Source of the DNA: CBDHFQ01 sp965262565
Lineage (GTDB): Bacteria > Bacteroidota > Bacteroidia > J057
DNA length: 64,000 nt
Reading direction: 5' to 3'
Assembly: GCA_965262565.1 (NCBI GenBank)
Contig: CBDHFQ010000020.1
Location: 372,001 to 436,000 of the forward strand
Below are positions 35,543 to 44,724 of the stretch, one piece after another (the stretch's first letter is position 1; every line of letters begins with the position of its first letter). The position numbers were made by a program, and so were the translations under genes. The notes beneath the pieces are model-generated. The model was not told where the DNA came from and did no database searches. It worked only from the letters and a program-made list of their open reading frames with translations.

Positions 35543-37261
35543 CTATTCATTTTCAGTTTCCTCTTTTTTGCGTGCTTTTTCATTTTTTATTTCCCCATTA
35601 TTCGTTTTTTCGACTTTGGGAAGGATAAGCAACTCAGATTTATCCAAGGAATCTACTTCTATGGTAGGCTGTTCTCTTTCAATATTTATTTTTTCCAATG
35701 GTACTCTTTTAATATTTAAGAGACCGTTTGGAAGAAAATCAATTTCAGGCAGATTGGGTTTCTCAGTTATGCGCCATTGCATTCCTTCCAGTTTGTTGGT
35801 TTGAAGAAGTATCTTATGAATAGGATGGAACTTTCCGTCAGGCTGAGCCATGAAATTTATCTTTGTGACTGCATTATCGTTTAAAAAGATAAACATTTCC
35901 TGAGAAAGTGCTTGATTCATCCCTTGATAGCTTTCATTTTCGTCTTTCACAAAATACAGACTCTCACTATTACCTATAACATGTAGCCACACTAATTCAT
36001 TATCTCTAAATCTGGCATGCATTTCTTTGCCCTTGATTTGATTATATCCTACAGTATCTTCTTCAGAGACTAAAAAACTTCCTGGACCTACCCACATGGA
36101 GTCAGCTTGATTATTCTTGAGTTGTATAAATACTGTATCTCCAGTCAATTGATTTTTATCGGACCATAAAATGGGATCGTCGTACATAGTAATCATACTA
36201 TCTGAGTATAGATACACAAGTGAGTCAGAGATCCCTTGCATTTCATTCATGTACATCTCAACATGATAATATGCTTTGAATATTCTCGACCCATCAACAG
36301 AATCTTTCTTGGAATAGAGGGTATCGGCGAACAAATACATTGTATCATCCTCCATAAATTGAATGGCAACAGCTTCCTCAGTAATGATAGCTTCATCTGT
36401 GGTACGATTTAAAATTCCGTAATTTCCCCAAAGCTGGAGCGTACTATCTTCTTGCTCTACTTTAACCCTACCTATAGCATAACCTTTATTTTCGTAATTA
36501 TTGAATAGTAAGGTATCGGCTGACAAGGTGTATGTAGAATCTTTGACTGTGGGACGTTGGTATAAATTAACTTTCTTATTATCACTATCGTAAAAACCAT
36601 CATTTGTAAGAAGTTCTCCATCTTCATTAATAATGGAGGTTGGTGCTAAAAAGTAGGCTATTTTTGTTTCTGTATTATATGAGAGCGTATCTGTAGTGAG
36701 GGTATACTCGTCATTCACCAGACTTACAGAATCCTTGAAATAGGCTAAATCTTCCTTGGGATAATATTCTCCAAGTATACTAGTGAGTACATTTTTTTCA
36801 TCCACTAATTGGCCTCCCTCAGTATATTTACCATAGCCATCATTTCTGTAATAGGTAAGATGATCGGTAAAAAGACTTACATTACTATCTGTTAGGACGA
36901 TGTTGTAAAATATTTCAGCTATTCTGCTCCCCCCTTCATAAGTAAGTTTATCTCCTACTAACAAAACACTATCGGGCATTTCTATACGAACGTTGCTAAA
37001 TGCTTCTAATCTGTTTGTTGCCTGATAATAATAAGCACTATCACAAAAAAATAGCGTAGAATCTTGTTTCACTTCTACTTTTCCAATAAGCTTTTGAATT
37101 ATTTCTCCTTCCTGGCGGATTATACTTAATAAGTCGGAATGAATAATTTCTATTTGCTGAACTTCCGTAGAATCAGGCGTGGTGCTTTCATTTTGCGCAT
37201 GAAGTATTTGCGGGATAAACAGCATAAATAACAAAATGTGACACAATACATAATTTCTCAT
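35543..37261 (-). CDS. OstA-like (LptA/LptD N-domain) envelope protein
   Basis: A 572-residue exported protein with a signal peptide ending near LHAQ. Residues about 35-190 match the OstA-like N-terminal domain (IGKVEVKQDSTLFFCDSAYYY, a beta-jellyroll strand ladder), with similar strands continuing to about 500. The C-terminus is short, charged and Lys/Glu-rich. LptA/OstA domains carry lipopolysaccharide through the periplasm. This Bacteroidota family is taken to serve LPS or outer-membrane assembly, but I see no lpt gene nearby. Confidence 0.82.
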   Translation of the reverse strand: MRNYVLCHILLFMLFIPQILHAQNESTTPDSTEVQQIEIIHSDLLSIIRQEGEIIQKLIGKVEVKQDSTLFFCDSAYYYQATNRLEAFSNVRIEMPDSVLLVGDKLTYEGGSRIAEIFYNIVLTDSNVSLFTDHLTYYRNDGYGKYTEGGQLVDEKNVLTSILGEYYPKEDLAYFKDSVSLVNDEYTLTTDTLSYNTETKIAYFLAPTSIINEDGELLTNDGFYDSDNKKVNLYQRPTVKDSTYTLSADTLLFNNYENKGYAIGRVKVEQEDSTLQLWGNYGILNRTTDEAIITEEAVAIQFMEDDTMYLFADTLYSKKDSVDGSRIFKAYYHVEMYMNEMQGISDSLVYLYSDSMITMYDDPILWSDKNQLTGDTVFIQLKNNQADSMWVGPGSFLVSEEDTVGYNQIKGKEMHARFRDNELVWLHVIGNSESLYFVKDENESYQGMNQALSQEMFIFLNDNAVTKINFMAQPDGKFHPIHKILLQTNKLEGMQWRITEKPNLPEIDFLPNGLLNIKRVPLEKINIEREQPTIEVDSLDKSELLILPKVEKTNNGEIKNEKARKKEETENE

Positions 37262-38453
37262 TACATCCGCAATTTTTGATTAATGTATCCTTTTTTGATA
37301 AGAAAGTTGTACCAGTTAGGGCTAATTTAAGTTTAATTGAAGAATTCAGATTTAATAAGTACCGAAAACTGCCTTATAAAAGGGTAAGAATAGAATATTT
37401 CCCTTTCCCAAAAAGTCAATGTGTAAATTCAACGGACAAAATTCTTTCGTTTTTTTGGAAATACCACAAACGAACTTTAAAACCAGGACAATAACATCCA
37501 AAATCTTAGATAGTTTGGAAATGGGAATGGTTTGTGTTAATATTGATTCAAGATATTAATAATAAAACATTTAGTGAGTTTAGCTCTAAATGTAAAACAT
37601 TCTGATAAATTTGACAGTACAATTTTTGAAATAACCCCAATAAGTTTTCCCATAAAATTATTCTGGTTATTTCATAATGATAAAATATATTCTTAATTAT
37701 TAGTTCTAAACAGACTAGTTATTAAGAGGTAAGGTGTTTATTTTTTGTTACACTTTTGCAGTATTTTTTAGACAAATGTTAAATTATTTCATTTTTGTAT
37801 AAATGATGCTATTGTTTCTCAGTCCTTTTCAGCGTTCCTTCCAGGAATAAATACGTTAAGATATTTTGACTGCCTAAGGCTTTTGAAAAAGTTTTGAGTT
37901 TCAGCATAACATAAAAAAATTGAAATAACATGTAGGTTGATGTATAGAATAGTAAATCCACTGAAATAGCGAAATTTATGTTCTATAACTTTATATTGAT
38001 TTGCGAAAAGACTTTTTGAAAAATATTTCTAGCTAAATAATACTTTTATTACAATAAAATACATCTATTCAGCGTAAGAAAATCAGGCTGGTTTATATTG
38101 ACCATCTCACCTTGCTCATACCGGAGCAGATCCCGGATTTTATGGAAATTACATTGGAACCCATTCTAGGTATTTTTATAAAATCCATTAATTAATAAAA
38201 TTAATTTTTTTTTATTTTCTCATTGGTCGAATAAACCAAAGTCTTTGATTTTCCGTTACTATACGAAGATTGTAATTAAATAACGATACATTAAAGTCTG
38301 ATAATCAGGAAAGCGGAGGAGGCAGTTCAATAAGTTGCAATCAGGTGTCAAACGTAAATTCCAATGTTTTCCAGACTGTAGTTCTAAAATATTTCAGTAA
38401 GAAATAATTATAAATGATAGGATTAATTCATTTAACACTAAAAAAGAAAAGTC
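37262..38453. other. 1.2-kb intergenic region with dyads and a possible gene remnant
   Basis: No gene could be supported. Dyads are present: ACATTTAG-N11-CTAAATGT (about 37568-37594) and GAAATAACC/GGTTATTTC (37628-37636 with 37665-37673). A GC-richer island at about 38090-38165 is open on + from 38058 to 38195 (DHLTLLIPEQIPDF) and on - as a short ATG frame. It may be a gene or transposon scrap. Most of the rest is very AT-rich. Confidence 0.5.
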
Positions 38454-38897
38454 ATGGCAAAGTTAAGTAGGACCGAATTGAATGGATTGACTGAAACGTC
38501 AGAGCTCGAGAGGCAACTTCTGTTGATGAGAGATGCTTTTAGACAGCATCAAAACGAAATTCGTAAGAAGTACAAAATTTCCGCGAACGAGATGGAAATT
38601 ATCCTATATATTTCAGAAAATGGTCCGCAGCGCATGAAAAGTGTAGGAGAACAGTTCAAAATTAAGTTCAGTACGTTGACAAGTTTAGTTGACAAAATCG
38701 AACGACTTAATTTGGTAAAAAGAGTAAACTCTAAAGAAGACCGCCGTTCTATTCTGGTTACAATTACTAAAAAGGGAAAGAAGATGTTGGAAGAGTATAA
38801 TAGTCAGATTCGTTCTCTGGCGGACAAAATTACAGAAATTACTCAAAAGGATAACCTTCCTACTCTGGTAGAAACACTTGAGAGAGCTACTGCTTAA
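38454..38897 (+). CDS. MarR-family transcriptional regulator
   Basis: A 147-residue winged-helix protein. The core (about 45-115) has the MarR helix-turn-helix and wing (RMKSVGEQFKIKFSTLTSLVDKIERLNLVKR, then the DRRS wing motif in NSKEDRRSILVTITKKG). Such proteins are dimeric regulators, often released by small aromatic or lipid ligands. A strong terminator follows, so it is probably monocistronic. The 1.2-kb non-coding region upstream is unusually long. Confidence 0.9.
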   Translation: MAKLSRTELNGLTETSELERQLLLMRDAFRQHQNEIRKKYKISANEMEIILYISENGPQRMKSVGEQFKIKFSTLTSLVDKIERLNLVKRVNSKEDRRSILVTITKKGKKMLEEYNSQIRSLADKITEITQKDNLPTLVETLERATA

Positions 38898-38934
38898 TCA
38901 GGTAATCAAATTTTACATAGACTCATCGTCGTCT

Positions 38935-38967
38935 AACCGCTCTATAATTTTTCGTTATAGAGCGGTT
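38935..38967 (+). terminator. Intrinsic terminator of the MarR gene
   Basis: A perfect 13-bp stem, AACCGCTCTATAA/TTATAGAGCGGTT, with a 7-base loop, followed by TTCATTTT on the + strand. Confidence 0.85.
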
Positions 38968-39031
38968 TTCATTTTGGTTTAGAAACTCAGTAATATTGTG
39001 AAGCATTTATTGTTGAATCCAATGTTTCACT

Positions 39032-40543
39032 ATGTCTTTAAAATCCTTTATTGGGTCAGTTTGGGCTAAGAACAGATATCGAAGAATTAAGAGAGAAGCG
39101 GATGAAGCCTTAATTCTTCAAGCGAGAACACTGGCATATCTGCTTAGGACATCACAACGTACACAGTTTGGAAAAGAACATCATTTTAACCGAATTAAAA
39201 CGTATGAAGACTTCGTGAGCAGGGTCCCCATTCGGAATTACGAAGCATTCAAACCTTATATTGATAAAGTATACAAAGGAGAAGAACATATTTTGTGGCC
39301 AGGTCTTCCTCTATATCTGGCAAAAACATCAGGTACGACTTCTGGAGCTAAATATATTCCCATATCTAAGGATGCTATCCAAATGCAAATCAGAGCTGCC
39401 AGAGATGCACTTTTATGTTACCTGGCAGAAACTGGGAAAGGTAAATTTTTAGATGGAAAAATGATGTTTCTCTCGGGAAGTCCAGAACTGGATACAAATG
39501 AATTTGGCATGAAGATAGGAAGGCTTTCAGGTATTGTAAATCATTTTGTTCCCTCTTATCTCCAACGAAATAAAGTACCCACCTATACCACCAATTGCAT
39601 CGATGATTGGGAGGAAAAGGTTAGTACAATTGTAAAAGAAGTCATTCCCCAAGATTTAAGATTGATCTCTGGAATTCCCCCATGGGTTCAAATGTTTTTT
39701 GAGGAAGCAGAGGCCCAAACGGGTAAAAAGCCCTTGACTATTTGGCCTAATCTTCAATTATTCGTCCAGGGAGGTGTGAACTTTGAACCTTACAGAGCTA
39801 TATTCAACAAATATTTTAATGAAAAGGTAGATTTATTGGAGGTTTATCCTGCTTCAGAAGGTTTTTTTGCTTTTCAACATCAGCAAGCAGATCGTGGTTT
39901 GCTACTTATGCCAAATTATGGAATATTCTATGAATTTATTCCGCTCAGTGAATATGGAAAAGAACATCCAACCCGATTACCCCTGGCAAAAGTAGAGCTC
40001 GAGGTTCCCTATGCCATTATTATTACTACGAATGCTGGATTATTTGCTTATGATATAGGTGATACAGTAACCTTCATTAGTAAAGATCCATATAAGTTAA
40101 GGGTTTCTGGAAGAGTAAAACACTTTATAAGTGCTTTTGGAGAACACGTGATAGCCGAAGAAGTAGAACACGCTATTTCTGAAGCCATCAATATAACTCA
40201 AGCCGAGGTGGTGGAATTTACCGTAGCCCCCTTTATTCACGAGCTCAAAGGTAAATCTGCTCATGAGTGGTTTATTGAATTTGCTACTATGCCCAAAGAT
40301 TTGGCAGCCTTTTCTGCAAAACTGGATCAGGCCTTAAGAGATAAAAATATTTATTACGATGATTTGAGAAGAGGAAATATTCTTCAGCCTGCTATTGTGA
40401 ATGTATTAACTCCTCAAGCCACTCGTAACTACATGAAAACTAAAGGGAAGTTGGGCGGACAAAATAAATTTCCAAGGTTAAGTAATCATAGAAAGATCGC
40501 TGAAGCACTTACCCCTTACATATTGAATATCCATGATAAATGA
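39032..40543 (+). CDS. GH3-family acyl-adenylate/amide synthetase-like protein
   Basis: A 503-residue protein of the GH3 auxin-responsive promoter family, a branch of the ANL adenylating enzymes. The ATP-binding loop TSGTTSGAKYIP lies near 96-107, the second motif YPASEGFFAFQ near 273-283 and the hinge region YDIGDTVTFISK near 340. In plants GH3 enzymes join jasmonate or auxin to amino acids. Bacterial members are widespread in Bacteroidota, but their substrate is not known to me. It is complete in length and lies between the MarR gene and the trp promoter. Confidence 0.85.
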   Translation: MSLKSFIGSVWAKNRYRRIKREADEALILQARTLAYLLRTSQRTQFGKEHHFNRIKTYEDFVSRVPIRNYEAFKPYIDKVYKGEEHILWPGLPLYLAKTSGTTSGAKYIPISKDAIQMQIRAARDALLCYLAETGKGKFLDGKMMFLSGSPELDTNEFGMKIGRLSGIVNHFVPSYLQRNKVPTYTTNCIDDWEEKVSTIVKEVIPQDLRLISGIPPWVQMFFEEAEAQTGKKPLTIWPNLQLFVQGGVNFEPYRAIFNKYFNEKVDLLEVYPASEGFFAFQHQQADRGLLLMPNYGIFYEFIPLSEYGKEHPTRLPLAKVELEVPYAIIITTNAGLFAYDIGDTVTFISKDPYKLRVSGRVKHFISAFGEHVIAEEVEHAISEAINITQAEVVEFTVAPFIHELKGKSAHEWFIEFATMPKDLAAFSAKLDQALRDKNIYYDDLRRGNILQPAIVNVLTPQATRNYMKTKGKLGGQNKFPRLSNHRKIAEALTPYILNIHDK

Positions 40544-40570
40544 AAAAATGCAATTAATTTTGGGGAAAGC

Positions 40571-40601
40571 TTTGCATAAATTGAAAGCATATCTATATTT
40601 G
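40571..40601 (+). promoter_or_regulatory. Promoter of the trp operon
   Basis: TTTG (40571-40574), a 19-base spacer and TATATTTG (40594-40601) match the Bacteroidota promoter consensus exactly. The predicted start near 40608 gives a leader of about 175 nt that contains the Trp leader peptide and the attenuator. Confidence 0.8.
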
Positions 40602-40646
40602 TTTAAATAATTGTTAATGATAAATTTCTTTTGGCATACAGCAATA

Positions 40647-40682
40647 ATGATATGGTGGTGGTGTTCTCACGCTCGACCCTAG
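40647..40682 (+). CDS. trpL: trp leader peptide with three tandem Trp codons
   Basis: An 11-codon frame reading MIWWWCSHARP ends at TAG (40680-40682). The three consecutive TGG codons (40653-40661) are the classical sensor of charged tRNA-Trp. Position is decisive: after a clear promoter and 35 bp before an intrinsic terminator in front of trpE. It fits the known Bacteroid-trp leader RNA class as I remember it. Confidence 0.85.
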   Translation: MIWWWCSHARP

Positions 40683-40749
40683 GCATTAGCTGATTGCTAT
40701 GAAAAATATATTTTTCGAAAGCTTATTGCCTTGGGTAGTAAGCTTTTTT
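40682..40749 (+). promoter_or_regulatory. trp attenuator: terminator and competing antiterminator
   Basis: AAAGCTTATTGCC (40718-40730) pairs with GGTAGTAAGCTTT (40734-40746) over 13 bp including two G-U pairs, followed by a T-rich tail (TTTTTTCTTTT): an intrinsic terminator. GGCATTAGCT, just after the leader stop (40682-40691), can instead pair with AGCTTATTGCC (40720-40730; GGCA/TGCC and AGCT/AGCT around a small internal loop), which excludes the terminator. A ribosome stalled on the Trp codons leaves this segment free; one that reaches the stop codon covers it. Confidence 0.8.
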
Positions 40750-40782
40750 CTTTTGATACCTCTGGTAAATACCCTAAAGACT

Positions 40783-42231
40783 ATGGAGAAATTTAGATTC
40801 TATACACATTACAGGAAGATTTTAGCAGATACTGATACTCCAGTAAGCATTTACCTGAGAATCAGGGATAGATTCTCGCATGCAGTATTGTTAGAAAGTT
40901 CTGATTATCACGGGAATGAAAATACATTTTCCTACATATGCTTTGAGCCCGTTTCAAGTTTTCGAGTGGAAGATCATCAGATAACCCACACGTATCCCGA
41001 TGGAACTACTCACCTAACTCCGCTTGAAAAAGGGCAGCAATTAATGCCCATCCTTCAAGAATATGTCGGTAAATTTCACATGGATGTACTCGATTTGAAA
41101 TTTACCTACAACGGTTTCTTCGGCTATCAATCCTATGACGCTGTGAGATGGATGGAGGAGATTGATATTGCTACCTACACAGATGACAGCAGACAAATAC
41201 CAGATGTCCTATACTACTTATATCGGTATATGATCGTCATTAATCATTTTAATAATGAGCTTTATCTGTTTGACCATAGTCTTCATAAAGAAGAACATCA
41301 ATTACCTTATCTCGAGGCCATTCTCAGTAATCCTACGATTCCGAAATATGGTTTCTACCTGGAGGGAGAAGAGCAATTCAATATATCTGATGAAACTTAT
41401 TTAGAAATGGTCCATAAAGGGATCGATCACTGTCAACAAGGAGATGTATTTCAAATTGTATTATCCAGACAATTCTCCCAGGAATTTCGAGGAGATGAGT
41501 TCAACGTTTACAGGCAATTGCGTTCTATTAATCCCTCTCCCTATTTATTTTATTGTGATTATGGAAGTTTTAAACTTATGGGTTCCTCTCCTGAGGCCCA
41601 GTTAGTTATCGAAGATAGAAGAGCGATTATCCATCCTATAGCTGGTACGTTCAAAAGAACCGGGAACGATGAGGAGGATTCTCGATTGGCCAGAGTATTA
41701 TTTGATGATCCCAAAGAGAATTCAGAGCATGTCATGCTGGTAGATTTAGCCAGGAACGATTTAAGTAGGCATGGTACCAATGTAGAAGTAGACACATTTA
41801 AGGAAATTCAATTTTATTCGCATGTCATCCATCTGGTCTCTACTGTTTCAGCAGAGATAAATGAAGAGATAAATTCATTGCAGCTTGCTGCGGATACGTT
41901 TCCAGCAGGGACCCTTTCAGGAGCCCCCAAACATAAGGCTATGCAATTGATAAACTTATATGAACCTCAAAATCGCGGATTTTATGGAGGATGTATAGGG
42001 TATCTAGGATTGGATGGGAATTTTAACCACGCCATCATGATCCGCTCATTACTTTCCCGAATGAATAGACTGTATTATCAGGCAGGAGCTGGAATCGTTT
42101 CCCGCTCTGTTCCCGAAAAAGAATTACAGGAAGTTAATAATAAAGTAGGGGCATTAAGAAAGGCCCTTAAGCTGGCAGCAAATACGATATGGTCCAGTTC
42201 TACTGCTACCCTAAATTCCAAACTACTATAG
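40783..42231 (+). CDS. trpE: Anthranilate synthase component I
   Basis: A 482-residue chorismate-utilising enzyme that makes anthranilate with TrpG. The start at 40783 (MEKFRFYTHYRK) is chosen because the frame upstream to 40699 runs through the attenuator stem. LLESS near residue 34 is the tryptophan feedback-binding motif. Catalytic blocks include PIAGTFKRTG, DPKENSEHVMLVDLARNDL, and FPAGTLSGAPKHKAM near the C-terminus. First gene of trpEGDCFBA; both attenuation and feedback inhibition are expected. Confidence 0.95.
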   Translation: MEKFRFYTHYRKILADTDTPVSIYLRIRDRFSHAVLLESSDYHGNENTFSYICFEPVSSFRVEDHQITHTYPDGTTHLTPLEKGQQLMPILQEYVGKFHMDVLDLKFTYNGFFGYQSYDAVRWMEEIDIATYTDDSRQIPDVLYYLYRYMIVINHFNNELYLFDHSLHKEEHQLPYLEAILSNPTIPKYGFYLEGEEQFNISDETYLEMVHKGIDHCQQGDVFQIVLSRQFSQEFRGDEFNVYRQLRSINPSPYLFYCDYGSFKLMGSSPEAQLVIEDRRAIIHPIAGTFKRTGNDEEDSRLARVLFDDPKENSEHVMLVDLARNDLSRHGTNVEVDTFKEIQFYSHVIHLVSTVSAEINEEINSLQLAADTFPAGTLSGAPKHKAMQLINLYEPQNRGFYGGCIGYLGLDGNFNHAIMIRSLLSRMNRLYYQAGAGIVSRSVPEKELQEVNNKVGALRKALKLAANTIWSSSTATLNSKLL

Positions 42232-42235
42232 AGCC

Positions 42236-42811
42236 ATGAAAAAAATATTGGTATTAGATAATTACGATTCCTTTACCTTTAACCTTGTCCATATTATTAG
42301 AGAATTAGGAATGGGGGATGCGATGGAAGTATATAGAAATGATAAAATATCTGTAGAAGAGGTTTTCGCTTATGATAAGATTCTATTGTCTCCAGGTCCC
42401 GGTTTACCAGAAGATGCAGGAAATATGAAATCAATTATTCGAAGGTATGGAGCTGAAAAGCATATTCTCGGAATTTGCTTAGGGCATCAGGGAATAGCAG
42501 AAGTGTATGGCGCATCATTGTTCAATATGGATGAAGTCCTGCACGGTATTGCTACCCCCACACGGATAATTGTTAAAGAAGACCCTATTTTTCAAGATAT
42601 CCCCTCAACATTTACCGTAGCAAGGTATCATTCCTGGTCCGTGAAGAAACAATCGGTCAACGGAGCGCTTAATATTCTGGCAGAGGATGATGAAGGAAGA
42701 ATTATGGCCCTCAAACACAAGGAATATTCGGTTTATGGTATGCAGTTTCACCCAGAATCAATTATTACCGAGCATGGTAAGAAATTAATGAATAACTGGC
42801 TCGATCTTTAG
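42236..42811 (+). CDS. trpG: Anthranilate synthase component II (glutamine amidotransferase)
   Basis: A 191-residue class I glutamine amidotransferase starting 4 bp after trpE. The N-terminal LDNYDSFTFNLV is the TrpG/PabA hallmark. The triad is visible: Cys in GICLGHQ (about 80), His and Glu in FHPESI (near 170). It supplies ammonia to TrpE. It could also serve PabB, but its place in the operon makes TrpG the main role. Confidence 0.94.
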   Translation: MKKILVLDNYDSFTFNLVHIIRELGMGDAMEVYRNDKISVEEVFAYDKILLSPGPGLPEDAGNMKSIIRRYGAEKHILGICLGHQGIAEVYGASLFNMDEVLHGIATPTRIIVKEDPIFQDIPSTFTVARYHSWSVKKQSVNGALNILAEDDEGRIMALKHKEYSVYGMQFHPESIITEHGKKLMNNWLDL

Positions 42812-42871
42812 GAAATTGCACTAACAATTACACTACAAAAGATATTGGTATCATACACAAAACTTCGCCTT

Positions 42872-43870
42872 ATGAATATGAAAGATATCCTCGCAGATTT
42901 ATTTGAACACAGAACGCTGAGTAAAGAAGAAGCGAGGGAGATCTTATATCGAATCGCACAAGGTAATGTCTATGCCCCCTCTCAGGTGGCTTCTTTTCTG
43001 ACAGTATTCAATATGAGAAGCATGACAGTGGAGGAGTTAAATGGATTTCAGGAAACTATGTTGGAATTGTGTGTGAAATTAGATTTAGCGGAATTTGATC
43101 CTATTGACTTATGCGGAACAGGCGGAGACAGGAAAGACACATTTAATATATCTACCTTGGCATCCTTTGTTACGGCTGGAGCTGGCATAAATGTCGCTAA
43201 ACATGGTAATTATGGCGTTTCCTCTGTATCCGGGTCTTCAAATGTCATCGAATATTTTGGCCATACATTTACGAATAATCCCGACAAAATAAAGAAACAA
43301 ATAGAGAAAGCCGGAATTTGCTTTTTACATGCTCCGCTTTTCCATCCAGCGATGAAATATGTAGCTCCTATCCGTAGGGAACTGGGAATTAAAACATTCT
43401 TTAATATGTTGGGACCACTGGTAAATCCCTCTTTTCCTAAGAAGCAAATGGTAGGCGTATTTAGTTTAGAGTTAGCACGATTATATGGCTACCTCTTTCA
43501 AACCATGAACAAGGGATTTGTCATTTTACATTCACTGGACGGCTATGATGAAATTTCATTGACCAGTCCCTGTAAATGCATCACTAATAGAGGCGAATTT
43601 GTGCTGGAACCTCATGCACTTTCCTTTACGAAGGTGGATCCGGTAGCATTGAAAGGAGGTACCTCTGTCGCAGCATCTGCCGAAATATTTAAGCGTATAT
43701 TGGAGAATAAAGGAACTGCTGCACAAAACAATGTAGTAGTTGCTAATGCAGGAATGGCTATCAGGGTAGCAAAACCTGAATGGGATATGGAGGAAGCTAT
43801 AGCAAGCGCTCAAGAATCTTTAACTTCCGGCAAAGCAATGAACGCCTTTCAAACCTTCATCAATACATAA
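42872..43870 (+). CDS. trpD: Anthranilate phosphoribosyltransferase
   Basis: A 332-residue enzyme transferring phosphoribose from PRPP to anthranilate. The frame is open to 42845, but MNMKDILADLF at 42872 (or the Met two codons later) fits the family start better. The PRPP loop GTGGDRKDTFNIST lies near 80-93, and KHGNYGVSSVSGSSNVIE near 107-124. In many homologues this reads KHGNRSVSS, so the Arg-to-Tyr change is a mild oddity. MLGPLVNP is intact. Confidence 0.93.
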   Translation: MNMKDILADLFEHRTLSKEEAREILYRIAQGNVYAPSQVASFLTVFNMRSMTVEELNGFQETMLELCVKLDLAEFDPIDLCGTGGDRKDTFNISTLASFVTAGAGINVAKHGNYGVSSVSGSSNVIEYFGHTFTNNPDKIKKQIEKAGICFLHAPLFHPAMKYVAPIRRELGIKTFFNMLGPLVNPSFPKKQMVGVFSLELARLYGYLFQTMNKGFVILHSLDGYDEISLTSPCKCITNRGEFVLEPHALSFTKVDPVALKGGTSVAASAEIFKRILENKGTAAQNNVVVANAGMAIRVAKPEWDMEEAIASAQESLTSGKAMNAFQTFINT

Positions 43871-43885
43871 CTAACACTGAGATAT

Positions 43886-44713
43886 ATGAATATTCTGGAT
43901 AAAATTGTCCAACATAAACGCAAGGAAGTGGCCGAAAGAAAAGAGCTTTATCCTGTAAAGTTGTTAGAAACATCTATCTTTTTTTCTTCCCCCTGCGTAT
44001 CCCTTTCAAATTATATAAAGCGTCCAGATAAATCGGGCATAATTGCAGAAATAAAAAGGCAATCTCCCTCTAAAGGGCCTATAAATCCTTATGTCTCTAT
44101 AGAAGCTACGTCCATAGGATATATGCAGGCAGGGGCTTCTGCACTTTCCATTTTGACCGACCACAAATTCTTTGGAGGGAAAAATGAAGATTTGAGCCTG
44201 GCTAGAGAAATGAATTACTGCCCCATTCTCAGAAAGGATTTCGTTCTGGAGGAATATCAAATCGTCGAAGCGCGTTCCTTGGGAGCAGACGCCATCTTAT
44301 TAATTGCAGCCATTCTGGAACCAGCCCAATTAAAGCGTCTGGCTACCTTTGCTTCCTCCTTGGGGATGGAATCTTTGATGGAAGTACATAGCTTAGCTGA
44401 ATTGGAACAACACCTTAATGATCAGGTGGACCTTGTCGGAGTAAATAATCGAGATCTGACCACTTTTAGCGTTAGTTTGGAAACCAGTTTCTCTATGGCA
44501 GAACACATTCCCGGAGAATTTACTAAAGTAGCTGAAAGTGGGATTAGCGAACCGGAAGATATTTTGCAGTTAGCTACTTACGGGTATGAAGGCTTTTTAA
44601 TCGGAGAGAGATTTATGCAACATGCCCAACCTCATAAAGCGTGCGAACAATTTATCCAAAAACTGAGAAGCTTTGAAAAAGGTACAATTAAGTCCATTGA
44701 GGTTTCTCCATAA
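43886..44713 (+). CDS. trpC: Indole-3-glycerol-phosphate synthase
   Basis: A 275-residue TIM-barrel enzyme. The active site is seen in AEIKRQSPSKGPI (catalytic Lys, about 52-64), VLTDHKFFGG (here ILTDHKFFGG), RKDFVLEEYQI (Lys near 112) and GVNNRDLTTF. It closes carboxyphenylamino-deoxyribulose-phosphate to indole-3-glycerol phosphate. Not fused to trpF, which is the next gene, 11 bp on. Confidence 0.94.
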   Translation: MNILDKIVQHKRKEVAERKELYPVKLLETSIFFSSPCVSLSNYIKRPDKSGIIAEIKRQSPSKGPINPYVSIEATSIGYMQAGASALSILTDHKFFGGKNEDLSLAREMNYCPILRKDFVLEEYQIVEARSLGADAILLIAAILEPAQLKRLATFASSLGMESLMEVHSLAELEQHLNDQVDLVGVNNRDLTTFSVSLETSFSMAEHIPGEFTKVAESGISEPEDILQLATYGYEGFLIGERFMQHAQPHKACEQFIQKLRSFEKGTIKSIEVSP

Positions 44714-44724
44714 ATAAAGGAAAG

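Noticed and set aside
37276..37494. 72-codon + strand frame
   Set aside because: Low-complexity composition, no recognisable domain, and it lies in the 5' region of the divergent OstA-like gene.
40699..40782. N-terminal extension of trpE with a hydrophobic segment
   Set aside because: The frame passes through the attenuator hairpin and its T-tract; the family start is at 40783.
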